Assembly: GCF_028389875.1 (NCBI RefSeq)
Contig: NC_084702.1
Span: 40,671,053 to 40,735,052, forward strand
Direction: 5' to 3'
Source: Rhea pennata
Lineage: Eukaryota > Chordata > Aves > Rheiformes > Rheidae
Length of the DNA stretch: 64,000 nucleotides
Position 1 is the stretch's first letter, and each line of letters begins with the position of its first letter. Positions 1 to 50,720 of this stretch are shown piece after piece. The translations under genes were made by a program, and so were the position numbers. A model generated the notes under the pieces. It was given only the letters and a program-made list of their open reading frames with translations. It did not search any database and had not been told where the DNA came from.

Positions 1-36534
<36,534 letters not shown>

Positions 36535-37055
36535 TTTAGACTTGAATTTAGTTCTGGTAGCATAACTGTAGCCCAAGGTTAAAAGCCATGTATAACCAAT
36601 GTGCTCTTTTAAGTGCTGGAGTCATACAATCAGATCTGTGTTGCTGGCATCACTTTGATAGGGAATTGCCTTCAGCCAGTTATTCTGCATTGGGGGAAAA
36701 GGAAATAATGTGGTTATGTAGAAGTTCGTCATCGCAGACTGTAAATGGCTCTTCAAATGGCTTTACTTCTGAGAAATCCCTTGAGGCAATTAAACATCAT
36801 TTTTATTTTATTTTTTTAAATTTCTGCATACAGTGTCAAAATATATAATGGGAAAGTATTTTCAAAATCTGTTTACATATCATACAGTATAGCACAGGAT
36901 GTTGGGGTTCTTTATGACCTTAATGTTTGACACATTTTTGGGTAGAGAATCTCCCATACTTAGTCTCAGTTAAAAATTGCCTTTTGTTGTCTACTTCCAA
37001 ATCCCATAAACTTTGTTGAAAAAAAAATAAAACTATTTTATTCAATATACTGTAC
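36535..37055 (+). other. PGGT1B: PGGT1B 3' UTR (proximal)
   Basis: About 500 bp of AT-rich sequence from the stop codon to shortly after an AATAAA. The extent is inferred from the polyadenylation signal; longer forms using later signals cannot be excluded. Confidence 0.65.
37026..37031 (+). terminator. PGGT1B: polyadenylation signal AATAAA (PGGT1B)
   Basis: Canonical AATAAA about 490 bp after the stop, followed within 30 bp by a GT-rich stretch (tactgttaaagttctgtgg) suited to the downstream element. This is the first canonical signal seen after the stop codon. Confidence 0.7.
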
Positions 37056-40000
37056 TGTTAAAGTTCTGTGGCCTTACTAAATGAATTGCCTAATTCTAAT
37101 TATTAGCTTCTACATCAGTGCAGTGGATCATTAGCCAGACAGTGATCGGAAATAGTCTCTTCATGGGTTATTAATGAGAGGGTAGAGTATTAGTGTATGG
37201 CATTGAGATACTCAGCACAAGCTTCTGAAAGAGTAGGAGTATAGTAAGAGTATAGACAACTTGAGTTTTCTAGGGTAAGTGTATAGCATAGAGGCGACAA
37301 GAGCAAGGGGGAGGTCCTGGCTGAAGAAGCATTAGAGAATGAAACAAAAAGGAATCAAGTATGGAGATGGCTTTTGTTCTTCCCATCCTGAGGAAATGAC
37401 CTGAAATGTATGTGCAGATAGAAAGGGATGGTAGAATTGCCTGAAAGAGGTCCTGTCAAGCTGTAGGTTGCACCCTGAACATCTGGGCGCTATGGCAGTT
37501 CTTTTGGGAGTCCACACTTGGAGGAGCTCAACAGGACATCTGTCAGCAATAGTGGAGGTGGCTTCCCTGAATATGAGACAGCCAGGCCATGGATACAATG
37601 TCTGTCTAGTTGAGAAACAATCAAAGAAACAGCTTGGGGAAAAATGGCTCAAAATAGCACAGTGGCAAGATGATATGCTTGTCCTTGACATGGAAAGTTG
37701 ACCCATGATAAAGTGGGGCATAGTTTTGGAACATGGTGGAGTTACAGTGAAGATAAGATGCAAGTGGAGCTATCTTTCCCTACGCACAACCGCTCCCTTG
37801 CTGGAGAAGCTTTTACTGGGCTTTTAGCATTTAGTAGATGTCCCCAGCTGGAGGAGGTAGCCATGAATTTCAGAAGAACTGTGTTCTGCTAAAAGCAAGC
37901 TGCTCAAGGGCGCTGCTGGAAAACAGCCAAATAATAGATGCTTTCTTACCTGCCTTCCCGAGGAGTGATATATTTCATTATCTTAAGACAAGTATGTGGT
38001 TAGTTGCAAATCCAAAACTATAGCTCCACTGTTTCACCATCTGGGAGCAGAATCTCATCTGTAAGCAATACCAGGTTAGAGGAGCAGAAGCAATAGGACA
38101 GCACTGAAAAGTCACACTCTGCAAAAAATGAGTTCATCTCTTATGGCAAATAATTTAACAGTATTTTGCTTAGAAAAGCAGCTAATAATTTTTGCGTTGT
38201 TTTCTTTATCTGTAAACTATGTTGGCTTGTTAAAGATCTTCCATTTCACATCCCTCAACTCCCATTTCTACTCCAACTTTTTCTTCTCAGCTAATAACAG
38301 CATTTTTTCAGGCTGAATGTTGACAGCAACTTAACCTTTTCTAAAGGTTGCAGGAGGCATATTTGTTTCCAGTTAACTCCTATAGTTTGTTCTGAAGTCA
38401 GCAAACTGATTATACCTTCACCCCTCATTGAGAATCTAATTACTTTGATAGATATGAAATCTTTAATCTTTTTTAAGTTGACTAGAATCTCTCTTTGTGC
38501 TGATAACCAACTCTACACATATGAGCTAGTGAATATGACTATTGACTGTTCCCGTGCAGCAGCCATTTAGATTCTGACCTGCTCTGTGGTTAATGCTGGA
38601 CTGCATTGCTTCTTCCATTTTGGGGGTTAGGTCTTCTAACTAGCAAAATGATTGCTAAACTAAATAAACTAAATCAACTAAAATTGATGGATTAAAAAAT
38701 TCACAGATAAAAAGAGGAGTCTAGAAGCTAAAATAACTTTTAAAACTATAATATTCAAAGCCAGCTAAAACTTAAATGTGATCTGTAAAGTTTAAATGTA
38801 GCTGCAAAAAACAAACCATGATATTATTGTTCCCCGTGATAATTTTGTGTTAACCGTAGCTTTACCTGACAGAGCTTGAGTTCTCAGTAAGTAATTAACA
38901 AATGAAATAGCTTTACTCTGTATTTGAGGATATAAAATGTCTTGGCTATGAAGGCTTGCAGTATGCAGAACAGCCACTACTGCAGCTTTTTGGTGTTTCA
39001 GTAGTAGTGTCATACAACAGCCCTGCTCCCTAATTCTTCCTCCTTGTTAAGATGCATTTATAAAATTAATACCTTATTTAATCTTCAGCAGCACTTTAAA
39101 ATTGCTGATGTTGGCTCCAGCTGACAAATGTGTGCCAGCTGCGTGCCCCATCTTATCTGAAAGGCTTACAAACCATGGCTCTCATTCAGCTTCCTGTTGC
39201 AGAAAAGCAGCTTTGAACTGTCGTCTTTAGACTAAGGAAGTTAAATGCATACCCTCAATAGGATGTGAGGATTGAGCTTCCAAACATCATCATTAAGGCT
39301 TTTACAGCAGCTTTAATTTCTGGATTTGTTCATAGCTACTGGCAGATGTGATTACACAATTTTGGAAGGCTGTTGCTAAATGTATTTGTATATGGACTCT
39401 TCATCTTGAGAAATTTTGTTCTTTGATGGGACAATTATCAGCTATGATTGAGCAAGCTAACAAGTAAATTAGATGTTGAAGAAACATCTAAATATTATGA
39501 ATGTTGAAACACGTAATAAAGGTCTGCCTTGCTTCATGTACTAATTCCCTGTAACAAATTAAAAGACAGCTTAAGAGGAATAGAAGAAGCTATGCCAAAT
39601 AAGCTGTTCTCAATGCCAGCCAGTATCAAAAATGAGTTATCCCGTAGAAACTGTAGTGTTCCTAGAAAAATACATTTTGTCTTTGCAGCGAGTCCTTAGC
39701 CGTTCTGTTTGGGATTACTTTGTGTGGAAGAGAAGAAGCAAGGATTTCTGAAGTCAAAGTGCTTCTGTGGGGAGCTCATCTCCTCGCACTTCGGAGGAAC
39801 TGCTGTTGGTGCCCTTGCTGAGGTAAAATACACGCTGTCGGGATGTGAGAAGGAGGGAGACGCTCAGGTAAGTAGATGTTATTGCTGCAACTAAAATACA
39901 AAGTATCTCTGAAATTCATCACTTGAATGAGAATCTTGGTCTATTTAGGTTGATGTTAGATCCTGTGGTTGTTAAGAAAATTTCTTGCTTTGCTGTTGCA

Positions 40001-41227
40001 AGTCGGTGCCGTCTGATCAGTTCTGAATTCAGACAAGCATTGGATGACTCAGAAGAGGGTGCCCTATCTCTGTACTAAATAATTTTAAATATACATAAAT
40101 ATACAGAGCATATTCTCAGGGCATAGAAAGTGAAGACCTCCTAGCCGATGGTAGCAAAATCCCATACTACTGCTTTGCTTTTGAGACATTGGTAAAAAGC
40201 CTTATTTGATAACTACAGTGTAAAAACATCCTTTAAAATGTATATGTAAGTACAGACTCTGTACTTGCAGACAGGGCTGTTCAAAAATGGTAATTGCCTC
40301 TTGGGAATGAACAGGATCCTGAGGAATGAACAAGTTCTGTCTCAAATAAAAAGGGGAAACTCACTAAGGAAAAGAAAATCTGTGTGGAGACAATTTGCAA
40401 CTTCTCTTTTTGAGAATTTCAAAATATGCATGGGAGGGAAAATGTCTGTGGTAAGGAAAGAGCTTTCAATTTGCCAAATATGATTGTTTATGTTAAATTC
40501 ACAAATAAAAGGAGGAAGAGATGCATATGGAAGTGTGTGTTTGGCAGTTTTAGTCGTGTACATGCGTGAAGGTGGCCTTCACGTTAACCTGTAACAGTGA
40601 TGATAAGCAAACTCTTACACGAGGACCTGAGGCTTCCCTGTGCCTTGGTTAAAACCGCATTGTGTTCTAGCAGTCCTGAGTTGAAACACTCCTGTGAGAT
40701 AGCCAGGAGGCCTTAAGGAAGCTGTTTTTGCAAGAGCCATCAGCGGATTTTCATCCAGATCTTCCTCCCTGTATCCACTTTGCTACATGCACTAGAGAGG
40801 CTACCCCTTATCCTGGGGGAGGAGGAACCCACCTTGTCATTTTATGGAGAATCCACTAAAAGACAATTTGACATGAAATTTCGGAATAGAAGTAAATGCA
40901 GAGCATTTTGTTCTTCTTCACCAGTCCTAAGTGCTTGTGGAGATAACAGTGGTGCTTATGCTGCCTAGAAAGCTAAAAAATGCTAGAATCCTATTGAAAT
41001 TGCATAATTTAAAATTTTTTCCAAGCACAGTGCTATATTTATCTGGTGTGATACTCTCCAAGGAACTTTCATTTGACAACTTTCTTTAAATTATAACCAT
41101 CTCTTAAAAAAAAGCCTATTTTCTAAAATTACGTTTTAAGCTTGGACCCAACCTTTGTATTGCTAGTTGTACCATTAAAATATCCTTAAATTTCAAACTC
41201 ATTGTGGAGTGTATCTATATAGACCTT

Positions 41228-41395
41228 CTGCCCAGGGAGGCTGTGGAGTTTTCAGTGGTGGCATTCTTTCCATCAGGTTAGACTAACAACTCGGAAATGA
41301 CACAAGGACAGCTTATCCAGCCTTGGGGTGGTTTGGTGGCTCACTGATCTCTTAAGGACCCTGCTGGCCTATTTTCTACAGCTCCGTAATCCTAC
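41228..41395 (+). mobile_element. old CR1 LINE 3' fragment
   Basis: ctgcccagggaggctgtgga begins a CR1-like segment that continues through a diverged middle to tcactgatctcttaaggacc and ctgctggcct, the usual order in CR1 3' ends. The terminal 8-bp repeats are not clear. Divergence is high, so it is an old copy. Confidence 0.6.
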
Positions 41396-41776
41396 CTCAA
41401 CATCAGTTTTTGAGTGGGTGTTTTGTTCTGCCTCAGCCTCTAAATACTTTATATTGAGGTCTGTTTTCACTGGCTGAACTGTTTAACATCGGCCTGAACT
41501 GCAAGGCATGTAGATGGGAACTGGGAGTTGCTTCTATAAATAAAACTTAAGAGCAAATCAGAAGTGCAAACTTCTGTTTGCACTCCTGTCTGTATTTTTG
41601 TATTGTGCAGATCAGTTGTCCCTAGGCTGTGCGGGCTGCCCAGCATCCTTCTGAAATAGCCTCTCAAATATGCTGCTCTCTGGTGAGGCCAAGGAGAGGG
41701 TTCTGCTGGAGCTGTGTCTGGATGAGGCTTTCCAATGCAGTCATAGGGCTTTTCTAGATATGTATTGACATATTTG

Positions 41777-41890
41777 CGTGTATGTGTGTGCGTGTGTATA
41801 TGTATGTATATATGTATTTTATTTATATACATACATATATGTATGTATATATATATGTGTGTCTATATATATATAAAAAATTCTATATAT
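41777..41890. repeat. (TG)n/(TATG)n/(TA)n microsatellite with inverted repeat
   Basis: Alternating purine-pyrimidine tract: gtgtatgtgtgtgcgtgtgt, then tatg/taca units, then tatata. Two 15-base arms (41797-41811, tatatgtatgtatat, and 41825-41839, atatacatacatata) are perfect reverse complements around a 13-base loop. Confidence 0.9.
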
Positions 41891-44800
41891 AACTCTGTTT
41901 ATGGCCAGAAAGAATGCATGCTCTCAGTTGCTTTCCAGTTGCTATGGATAAGTTCCTCAGCAGCTCATAGAAACTGCTGCAACCACCAAACTTCCCTGAT
42001 GACTCTGTGCCTTAACTTTTGTTTTCAGTGTAAATAAATTCCAGCTTCAAATGCCTGCCTTCTGCGAATTCAGGAGCTACTGGTGACAGCAAACGCTGTG
42101 ATGGTAGACATCTAAAGAAAAGGTGTAAATCTTACTAATGAGGTGAGCTTCTCTGGCCATAGGCCATGTGATGTCCCTTCCCTTTGCTGCCACGGGCTTC
42201 TCACAGTTATTATTAACCCCAATTATGAGGGAGCCACAGTGGCATATGTTGCATCCTGTTTGCCTGAGATGGACACCCTTCCCCAGCAAGGGGTATTCAG
42301 GGATGAGGGGATCAGCAGCCAGCAGTGGGAAAGACACCTCTTCCCATCCCTGTAAGCCCTGCTGGCATGCTCTGGGGCTCGGTGGCCCAGGAGCACAGTG
42401 TCCATGCAGGCACCAGAGCCCACGGCATGCTTGCAGGGGCCTGTGTGTCACGGGAGCTGAGCTTTTAGACATTTCTGCTCATGTTCCTGGGTGACTATTA
42501 CAGGCTTTCTTTCACCTCTCATGACTTCAAGTCATGGGTAGGTTTCAGGATTCCCTACACAAAGCAAAGGAAAGCAGTTTGCTTTTGGCTGTGGCAGAAG
42601 CCGGAACAAGCACACAGGCTGGCATTTGAGATGCCTGTAGTGTATGGTCTCCAGGGAGGGCTGTTTTTTGAGCCAAAGACTCTGCAAGCTATGAAGAGCA
42701 ACAGTTCCCACGAGCTCCATTCTAAAAAGGGAAACTAAATTCTGCAGCAGCTGTTGATCTGATAGCCAGTCTGGACGGGGTGTCCCTCTCGTCCCCTTCC
42801 GGTTAGCCAGCCTCCTCCAGCTACCCATGGGCTAGCTTTGCCATCAGAACAAGCTGAGCTTTGTGCTGCTTTTCAGGCTAGCCAGATTTGCAGCAAACAG
42901 GAAGGTAAAGAAAGGGTGATTTTTCTCCTTTCAAAAATGTTCTTATGTCAGTGACTGGTGAGGGTCTGTACACTACAAGCACTCGCAGAGGGAGATTCAG
43001 GCACTTCAGAGGTGCTTTGTCTAGGAGCAAAGAGCCCACTAAGAGGCTGAGACAGCTCTAGGCTAGACACTTCTGCCAATTTACTGACGTCAGGAGCCGA
43101 TTATTCCTGATGACAATTTAATCATGATAAAACATAAATAAAAACAAATGAGACCAAAATGTCCTTTTTGCAAACATTTCACTCACACCAACTCTATCTG
43201 AAAAGAGTAGGTAAAGGGTAGGAAGACAGGAGGGAAAAAAAGAAAAAGGTATAAATAACACTCTATTTCTAGCTAGCAGAAGAAGGGTGTGTCTTGACTT
43301 TAACCAGTTTGAAATCCCTGTTTGGTAGGTGGTTCAGGAAGGACTCTGGAAGGAGCTACCCTTGGCAGAGCAACATGCATTTGACTTTCCTGTCCTTCAC
43401 AGATGGGCAAAGCGAGCATGACTCCGTGAAGTTCGTGAGTTATAGCTGAATCAAAGGGAAATCCATTCCGCTCAGTTAGGCTGCTGCATCAAGGCTTTTG
43501 CAAGCACGCCAGGGAGAATTGCTGAAGTTGTCAAGAGACATGTAGAAGTCAAAGGAATAAAATGAAAGTTTCATTGAAAACTAGGGAGATTTCTGATTAA
43601 TGAAGCCTAGAAACTACAGAGTGATGTTTGAAGTGCTTGTCTGCTAGTGTTAGGGCCAAGAGTGCTGTCATCAGAAGCTGTACTTCTGCCTTTTGTCTGA
43701 TCAATAATTATCTTTCTGCGGTTGCCAGGCCCCTGTAGCAAGGTGTGTCCAACCTCACTCTGCACTGTGGCATGTGCGGGACAAGGATGATGTCCCAAAG
43801 GGTCGCTGAGTGCTCGTGGGACTGTTCTCTTGCAGTATACCCAACAGCTGGCTGTGTGTGTTGTGGTGCCCTCCTTGTGCATTGAGGCACATGTAGGGGA
43901 ACCAGCCATGCTTTGGTCAATTTGGCTCCAAACAGACCTCTCTCCCTCCTGCCCTGGCGGGCCTCAGCATCCATCCCATGCTGGGGCCTGGAGGATTGTC
44001 ACAGGCCCTTTTGGTTCCTCGTGGTGCAAACAGCTAGCAGGTGAACTGCTGCATTTTGCCCTTGGCTTTTTGCTAATCCTACCAGGAACAACGTGCTTTG
44101 CTGTGACTTTAGATGACATTCCATGAGTGATGTTTTTGGCCTTTTGTTCAGTACTATACATCCCTTTATATACAGGTGCTGAATTTGTTTATCCCAGTAG
44201 GCCTCTGAGGGGTCATCTGCACCTTTGTCAGCCCTCAGAGGGGGGACAGAGAGTCCCCCTGGGCTGAGGGTTGCCTGCCCAACTTGCTGTACCGCTGCTC
44301 TGCTGACCGTGTTACAGTGCTACGGGATGCTTCTCCAACAGGGTGACGTTTGTGTAAGTACTCATCCCAGCTGGATATTAGTTTTAAAACTGGTTTGTAG
44401 GATCTGGTCAGGGGAACTGCAGTGGAAGACACGCAGGTAAACAGCAGTGCTAATTTTGGTGTGCACAGCAGGGAAGGATGGTAGTTGTCTGACTAGTGCA
44501 AGTATAATAGGGTCTACACAGACATTGTGTTGTGCAAATTCAATCCCCAGTGAATTTAATCTGCTTTCAATGGGGATTAAAGACTGTATTAACTGGCTGG
44601 TAAATACATACAAAGAATTTAATTGAACAAACACAGGACATACCATTTTGAAAAATGAAAGTTAACTCAAACCTAGTCCTGGTGTGGTTGAGCTTAAAGA
44701 CAAATGTAGGAGCCCAGCTGCTCCCTTTAAACCTCAAACACATAAATTAAGCAAACTTTGTAGAGAGATGTAATACTCTTTAAAGGCCAGCTGAGCCTGA

Positions 44801-47800
44801 AAAGCTTTAAGGCCTATCCATTCTTCTTCAGAGCCTTCACTGTCTCTTCTGTTACTTGAACACATAAATCACTAAAATATGTATCACTGCAGTTGCGTGC
44901 AGATCTCAGTCGCATTCATCTTTCCCTAATTTCCACTTGTCTGATTTCTTTGTTGTATAAATTCTTTCAAGTAAATTAATAGAATATCTGCCATATTTTA
45001 CTCAATTAATATTTCTTAAAACTCTAGAAACATTAAATTCTCTTTACATTGTCAACTATGATGAACTGTATTCATAGCAAAAAATGGCCACTATGTTACA
45101 TATTCATGGTAGGCATCATTACATACTTTGACTGATTCCTTATAAATATATAACAACATACTCAATATATTAAATATTAATAGTAGTCTCTCCTAATTAA
45201 CCCATATTTCTTAAACGAACTTGCTCCCAGAGGCATGTGTCATATGAGACAGTCTAAGAGGAAATCATACAGAAAGATATGTTTCTATATAGGACAGATG
45301 TAGTTTTCACTCTTGTGTGTTGGTGCCTTATTAGGTAGTGCTTGGAGATGTTTATGGTACTTGGATGGAGGTGTGTCGGTGGAGAAAGGCAAAAAGCCTC
45401 GAGGTAGATACCTCTGGTGTTAGAGGTCTGAACGCAAGACACAGTTGCCCTTTGTGAACAAAGTCAAACAAAATGTCGGTAGATTTGAAATTCCCCCTTT
45501 TATTTTACCACGTGTCTTTAGACACTAAGGAAGACCAGAGACGCAGAGGATCTGTTCTGATGGAGCACTGATGATGTAAAATCAAATTCTCCAACACAAA
45601 GTGAGGGTGTGAGCAGACCGCTGCCTTACAGAGGGAGATCCGGGGATTCCAGGGACTCGCAAACTAAGCCTGAACCCAAAGCGGAGTTTGTTAACAGGAG
45701 CGGCAGAGAGAAGGGGCAGGAGATAGGTGCCCTGCCCTGGATATCTGTGGGTGGAGCAGATGCAGAAAGAGGCAGCTCCCTGTCTGCACGCTGACTGTGC
45801 ACTGAGACTCCAGCTCATCATCTTCCTTCTTCCTCCCCAGGACACCATGGATGGAAATGGAAAAAATATAACATCCTGCTGTCATGCCTCAAAGAACAAC
45901 TGGGAATGGGTTTTGTTGCAGGCAGGTTTGAAATTTAGTTTCGTCACATCACATTTATGCTGCTTGTAAAGGCTTTCTAGTCATCGGAAGGACGCATCTG
46001 TTTCATGGCTGAACGTTTTTCAGCCGGTGACAGTTCTCATCAATAGCAATCCCTATGGTAGGAAGCTGTTTACATGAAATTCATAAACTATTTACACCAA
46101 CTCTCTTTAATAATGCTTGAATTGGATCTAGACCTGAATGCTGCTATGAGAATAGATGCAGATCGCAATTCTTATCAGACACGTGTGCTTGGATATGCAT
46201 AAAGGTTTTTCCATGATTTCAAATGTTTGTTCAAATGTACAATTTAGTACAGAGGTAGGTCATACTGGCATAGTTTTCCACTACCTATTATTATAGGGTA
46301 ATCTTTCTTGCCATCTCTCTTGCTGCGGCATTGATACTGTCAATAACATTTGAGTCCTGTGAGGTGGAAGTACATCTATACAGATCCATTTTCCTATGAA
46401 CACTGTAAAATGGAAGCCCCCCCCTCTCCTCAGTACTCAGTTAACTTTACTGGCCCTTTTTATATTGCCACTTGTAATGGTTTTCAAACATCTTTAAGTA
46501 GATTTCCTCATGTAATGATGGCCAACAATTTTAAGCATGGTGTACATATGTATGGTGGAGAAGCCCCCTGGGCAAGATGCTAGACTGGTATAAAAGGTAT
46601 GTGCTTGAGTGAATTCAGTCTATAAAATGGAAACAAGAAAATATCTTAGACTCCTAGGAGAGTAGAAGGAAAATAGCATCAGGCTTCATTACTCAGATTT
46701 ATTTCAGAAGCAGAGACCAAGCTAGAGAAGGAGATCGAGTAGCAAATCTAGAGCTGTCGGTGAAGAATCAACATATTTCACAGGTCAGGAAATACAAATT
46801 TTATTTACAATTGAATTTCTGTATCAATGTGCCAGGACAGAGCACTGTGTCACACGACACTTCAGGATTACAATACTGGGCTGGATTTTCCGCTGGAATA
46901 CATTTGTACAAATCAGTTTAGATCATCGAATAATCTGACCCGAGATATTTGTTGTTTGGAGAACTGCTTCAAGACTAAGTGACATAAAACAAACTGAATC
47001 ATTCTACTATTTAATTTTGATATAATTTTTTTGAGACTGATAATTTGATGCCAATCAAAATTTTGAATGCAGTTTGAGGCAGGTTTCATAGAAAAGAACT
47101 GACCTCAGAGATGAAACAAAGGGAGAAAAATCATGAAAAGCAAATATATTTTGGCTATTTATGTGGAACAGGTGAGGAGTTCTTGGCTATTTCTGTTACA
47201 CCTTGCAGAGGTTTTGTAAAACACAGCGAATGGTTACCAAGAGGGGTGAAAGTTCCTCGGCCACCATCCAAGACGAAGCGTTTCCATCTGTCTGCAGCCT
47301 TCCAAAGGCACATTCCACTGTCATTCTGCAGCTACTTGAGATAAAGCCTGGCACAGACTTTCTCCCGTCCAAGGGAAGGTAAACTGGATCCTCCAGAACA
47401 ACTACAGGAATCGATAGCTCTTGCTGAGAGTAGTCCTGAATTCCTAACTGTTTTGGATCTATGGAGACAGCCTGTGTTAATGTTACCAAAGTGCCCATGA
47501 GGCTCTGTCAAGTCTTGCAGTATTCTGCAAAAATACTCTTTTCTGCAGGGCTCATGATGGAGAGGGCTCGTGGTCATCCCAAACAGAGCTGCCATATAAG
47601 TATGCCGTTGCTGAAGCTGTAAAATCAATGTCAAAGTGAGCTGTGACACCGTCCTGTTTACCTGTCACTGACAGCCACCACACCTGGAGGAACATCAGTG
47701 CTGGCAGAGCTTACTCTGCAATAAAGCTGCTCCAAGAAAAGAGCACAAAGGAACCCTCTCTTTCTCCTCCTCCTCCAGTATCCGTCTTGCCTTGGCTGAC

Positions 47801-50054
47801 TCATATGAGCTGTATTTACATCTCTTTATATATATGGCATGTTGCAATGAGAACCACAGCACTTCCTTGTGAGCTGTGATTGTGGTGTTGATCAACTTGA
47901 TAAAAATGAGCGATAAGAAGGTGAAAGAAGGGGAAACTTTCCTTTTCAATCCCAAGTCCCAGAATTCCATGCCAGGCTGGTCAGAAACCCCACGTATAGC
48001 AGAAAGGAGCAAAACAAAACACACCACTGGAGCAAAAAATCACGAGGCAGCATTTTTAGAAATTCAGAGCACTTAATTTGAAATAGCAGTGTGATTTCAT
48101 GGCCAAAGAGCACAAGGCAAAAGTGCAGCCACTTCGGAACAGTCATGTGACGTGCGCGCCATGGGGGACCGTGGTCTCCTGTGGTTTGGGAGACTGGTGG
48201 TGTGAGTCGTTTAACACGAACATAACAAACCTGCAACAAGATTTAGGTGCAGACGTGCCTCAGGCTGAAAGGTTTTTAGTGTGGTAAACTGCTCCATGAG
48301 GAGCTGTTGTCTTCTGTATCGTGGAGCAGAAAGGGCTGTAAATTCCTCAGCTTTTTCAAATGGCCTGTTATTACCGAATGGTAAGGTCAAAGGTACGTTT
48401 GCTGCTTGGCTCTGGTTATCATTTAGAGATTCACACTGATATTGTGGTATAATCTTCCTTGACACAGGAGTGCCTTCGTTGCTTAGCTCAAGACTGAAGT
48501 GGAGTCCTCAAAACGATTACGTGAGCAGCTTGGGCGATGTGAGACACACTTCTATAGAGCCCACTGTCCCAAGCTGAGCAAGCTCTGCTTTCTCACTGCA
48601 GTCACTACTTACCAAAGAAATTACGGTAGTGAAAACGTCCCACGTGAGTGCCATTCACTGAACTGGAATAAGATCAGAGAAGCAAAATATCTCACATCAT
48701 GTTAAATTATGTATCGAGGACTTCTTAACTGCGTGAGTGACGACAGCTGCTTGTCCCTGTGCCTCTCTAACCGTTGTTTATTCCTAAGCTCCTTGCACAA
48801 AAGCAATACGTGGAGCACTGAAGCATACTGAAAGTGTGTCTCTATCACAAAAACAAGCTATTTGGTTAATGAGACATCTGATATATATAACTCTACAGTA
48901 TCTAGTAACAAAAAAGACTGGTAGCTATTCCTGTGCCCCATTTTTCTGAGAAAGAAAGGGTATATTGTTTCAGTGAGTAACCTGCAGAAAGAATGTGGGA
49001 TAACGTTACTACAGTATCAGTAGGCTTAGGAAATGCAGCCTCTGAAGAGATACATTATACTGGTAAAAACATACCCAAGGGTATTTTATAACACATGGAG
49101 TGATGTGCTCGATGGGCTACCTGGTGTCTCAAGTGTAAGAGTGGCTTGCCCCTTTCCACATTTTAGTTTTGGCATGAGCAAGGGGGAGAGATGAGAGTAG
49201 GGGACCAGCTACTTGTTAGCCCTTCTCTCTGAGTCTTGGGACAGCGAGGACGTAAGAGTTTGGGGGTGATTCTAGGACCAGAGGAGGAAGACATGAGCCA
49301 AATGCTGGCTAAAGCGACCTTTTGTGCCTCTGCCAGAAGCAGGCTACTGCAGCTGCTTGGAGCGAGCCAGGCAGCATGGAGCAGGAGCGTGCTGCCTGTG
49401 GGGTTGGTGGCATCATTCCCCAGCTGTCCTGTGGGACGTCTTGCCCACAGCACTTGAATGGTTTTGCAGTGTCTCTCCTTGCAGCTGGCCCTTTTACCAG
49501 CTGCAAGTCCTGCAGCGGGCCCTGCAGCCTGCCTGCCTCAAGCAGCAACTCACCCACCCGGGAGTACTGAGGTTGCCAGGGCCCGTTTTTCTGCCTCAGT
49601 TATGTACCGACACGTTGCCTCCATCTGACCTTGAGTGGCAGCATCAAGCTCTGGGATACGGCAAAATAGATGATAGAAGTTTTCCTCCTGTTTGAGTTAC
49701 CCTACAAGTATGCTGTTAGCCAAGTGCAAGCACAACCACCCAGCTCATCCTAACACCTAGGTACGTTGCAGCAGCAGATGCTATTCTTTGTAATGTGCTT
49801 ATGCACTCTTTCGTCTAAACAAAAGCTTGGAGTTTGAGAAAACACAGCGCCTTTCGATGAATGCATTATGCATACATCCCATTTTGAACTGTGCTTTCAA
49901 GTCCCTCTTTTGAAAAGAGGCATGTCTGCTTCGGTACTGCCTCCTCCAGCAGATCCAGCTGCAGGATCAGCCCCAAGGTTTTTCTAAAGCATTTCTTATG
50001 CTAGCATTTAAGTGCAACTCACGGCCATGCCACAGGATCCAGGGAAGACTGAGG

Positions 50055-50720
50055 GTGTATTTATACAGGGACACTTAGATTAGAGTGCGAGTACGCGCAG
50101 CCCGCTAGCTTTAACCCGGCGCGAGCAGCTGCACCACGCCTGCAGGCAGCGCGGCGGCATTTCTGGGTGCTAGAGGTGCGCCCGGGCGGCCGCCTGCCCC
50201 GCAGCCCCCCGCGGCTGCTGCGGGAGCCGTGTGCGGGGCCCGCGGGCGGCCCTGCCGCCGCACGGCCAGAAACCCCCACTGGGTTCCCGCCGCCCCGTGT
50301 GAAACTTTCGGAGCGCGGCCGCCCGCCATGTCCACGGCAGCCGGCGGCAGCCGCTTTGGCTACATCGTGGACCTGCTGGAGCGAGGCAAGGTGGGGGCCG
50401 GGGCCGCGGCCGGGAGGGTCCCTGGGGCCGGGAGGGTGGACGGGGCCGGGGTCTGCCAGGGGCTGCGGCGGGCGGGCGCGGGGCTGCGCCCACTGCAGCA
50501 GGGGAAGGCGCCTCCCACCCCTATTTTTAACTCTTTCAGAGTCCCTCTGTCTTTATTTATTATGGGTTTTTTTGGGGCCAACTTAACTCATCTGTAAGGT
50601 TAATGCGTATCTCGGAGGCTTGCGTGGTGTTCGCAGCACACTTCTGAGGCTGTCGGATGAAAAACAAAGCGCGGAGCGTCACTCAGCGCGCGGCGGTTAG
50701 ACACCTGGCAGTTTTTGCAG
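50055..50720 (+). promoter_or_regulatory. TRIM36: TRIM36 upstream CpG island / promoter 1
   Basis: GC- and CpG-rich block (for example gcgcccgggcggccgcctgc and cgcggccgcccgccatg) surrounding the first TRIM36 exon. A TATTTATA at 50058-50065 lies just upstream of the GC rise and is a weak TATA candidate. The transcription start cannot be fixed from sequence. Boundaries are by eye. Confidence 0.75.
50328..50390 (+). CDS. TRIM36: TRIM36 exon 1a (canonical N-terminus)
   Basis: ATG at 50328 opens 21 codons, MSTAAGGSRFGYIVDL then LERGK, ending in phase 0 at AAG before gtgggg. The human canonical N-terminus is also 21 residues, with FGYI, L and GK conserved at the same spacing. This is why I chose this ATG. 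The context gccATGt has a purine at -3. No upstream in-frame ATG was noted. The donor gtgggg is weaker than the consensus. Confidence 0.9.

Larger units (their letters stand above)
37056..50050. other. intergenic region between PGGT1B and TRIM36
   Basis: About 13 kb with no open frame resembling a known protein and no spliced exon chain that I can recognise on either strand. It contains a CR1 remnant near 41228, a TG/TA microsatellite at 41777-41890 and many short chance open frames. Base composition becomes more balanced from about 42.1 to 44.5 kb and again at 49.2-49.7 kb, but without clear CpG clustering. Non-coding transcripts or enhancers for either gene could lie here but nothing in the sequence proves it. 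Confidence 0.75.

Noticed and set aside
49163-49695. Several overlapping open frames of 73-123 codons in a moderately GC-rich stretch upstream of TRIM36
   Set aside because: Frames on both strands overlap, none resembles a known protein, and there is no consistent splice or promoter context. It may be part of a regulatory region or an old repeat but cannot be supported.
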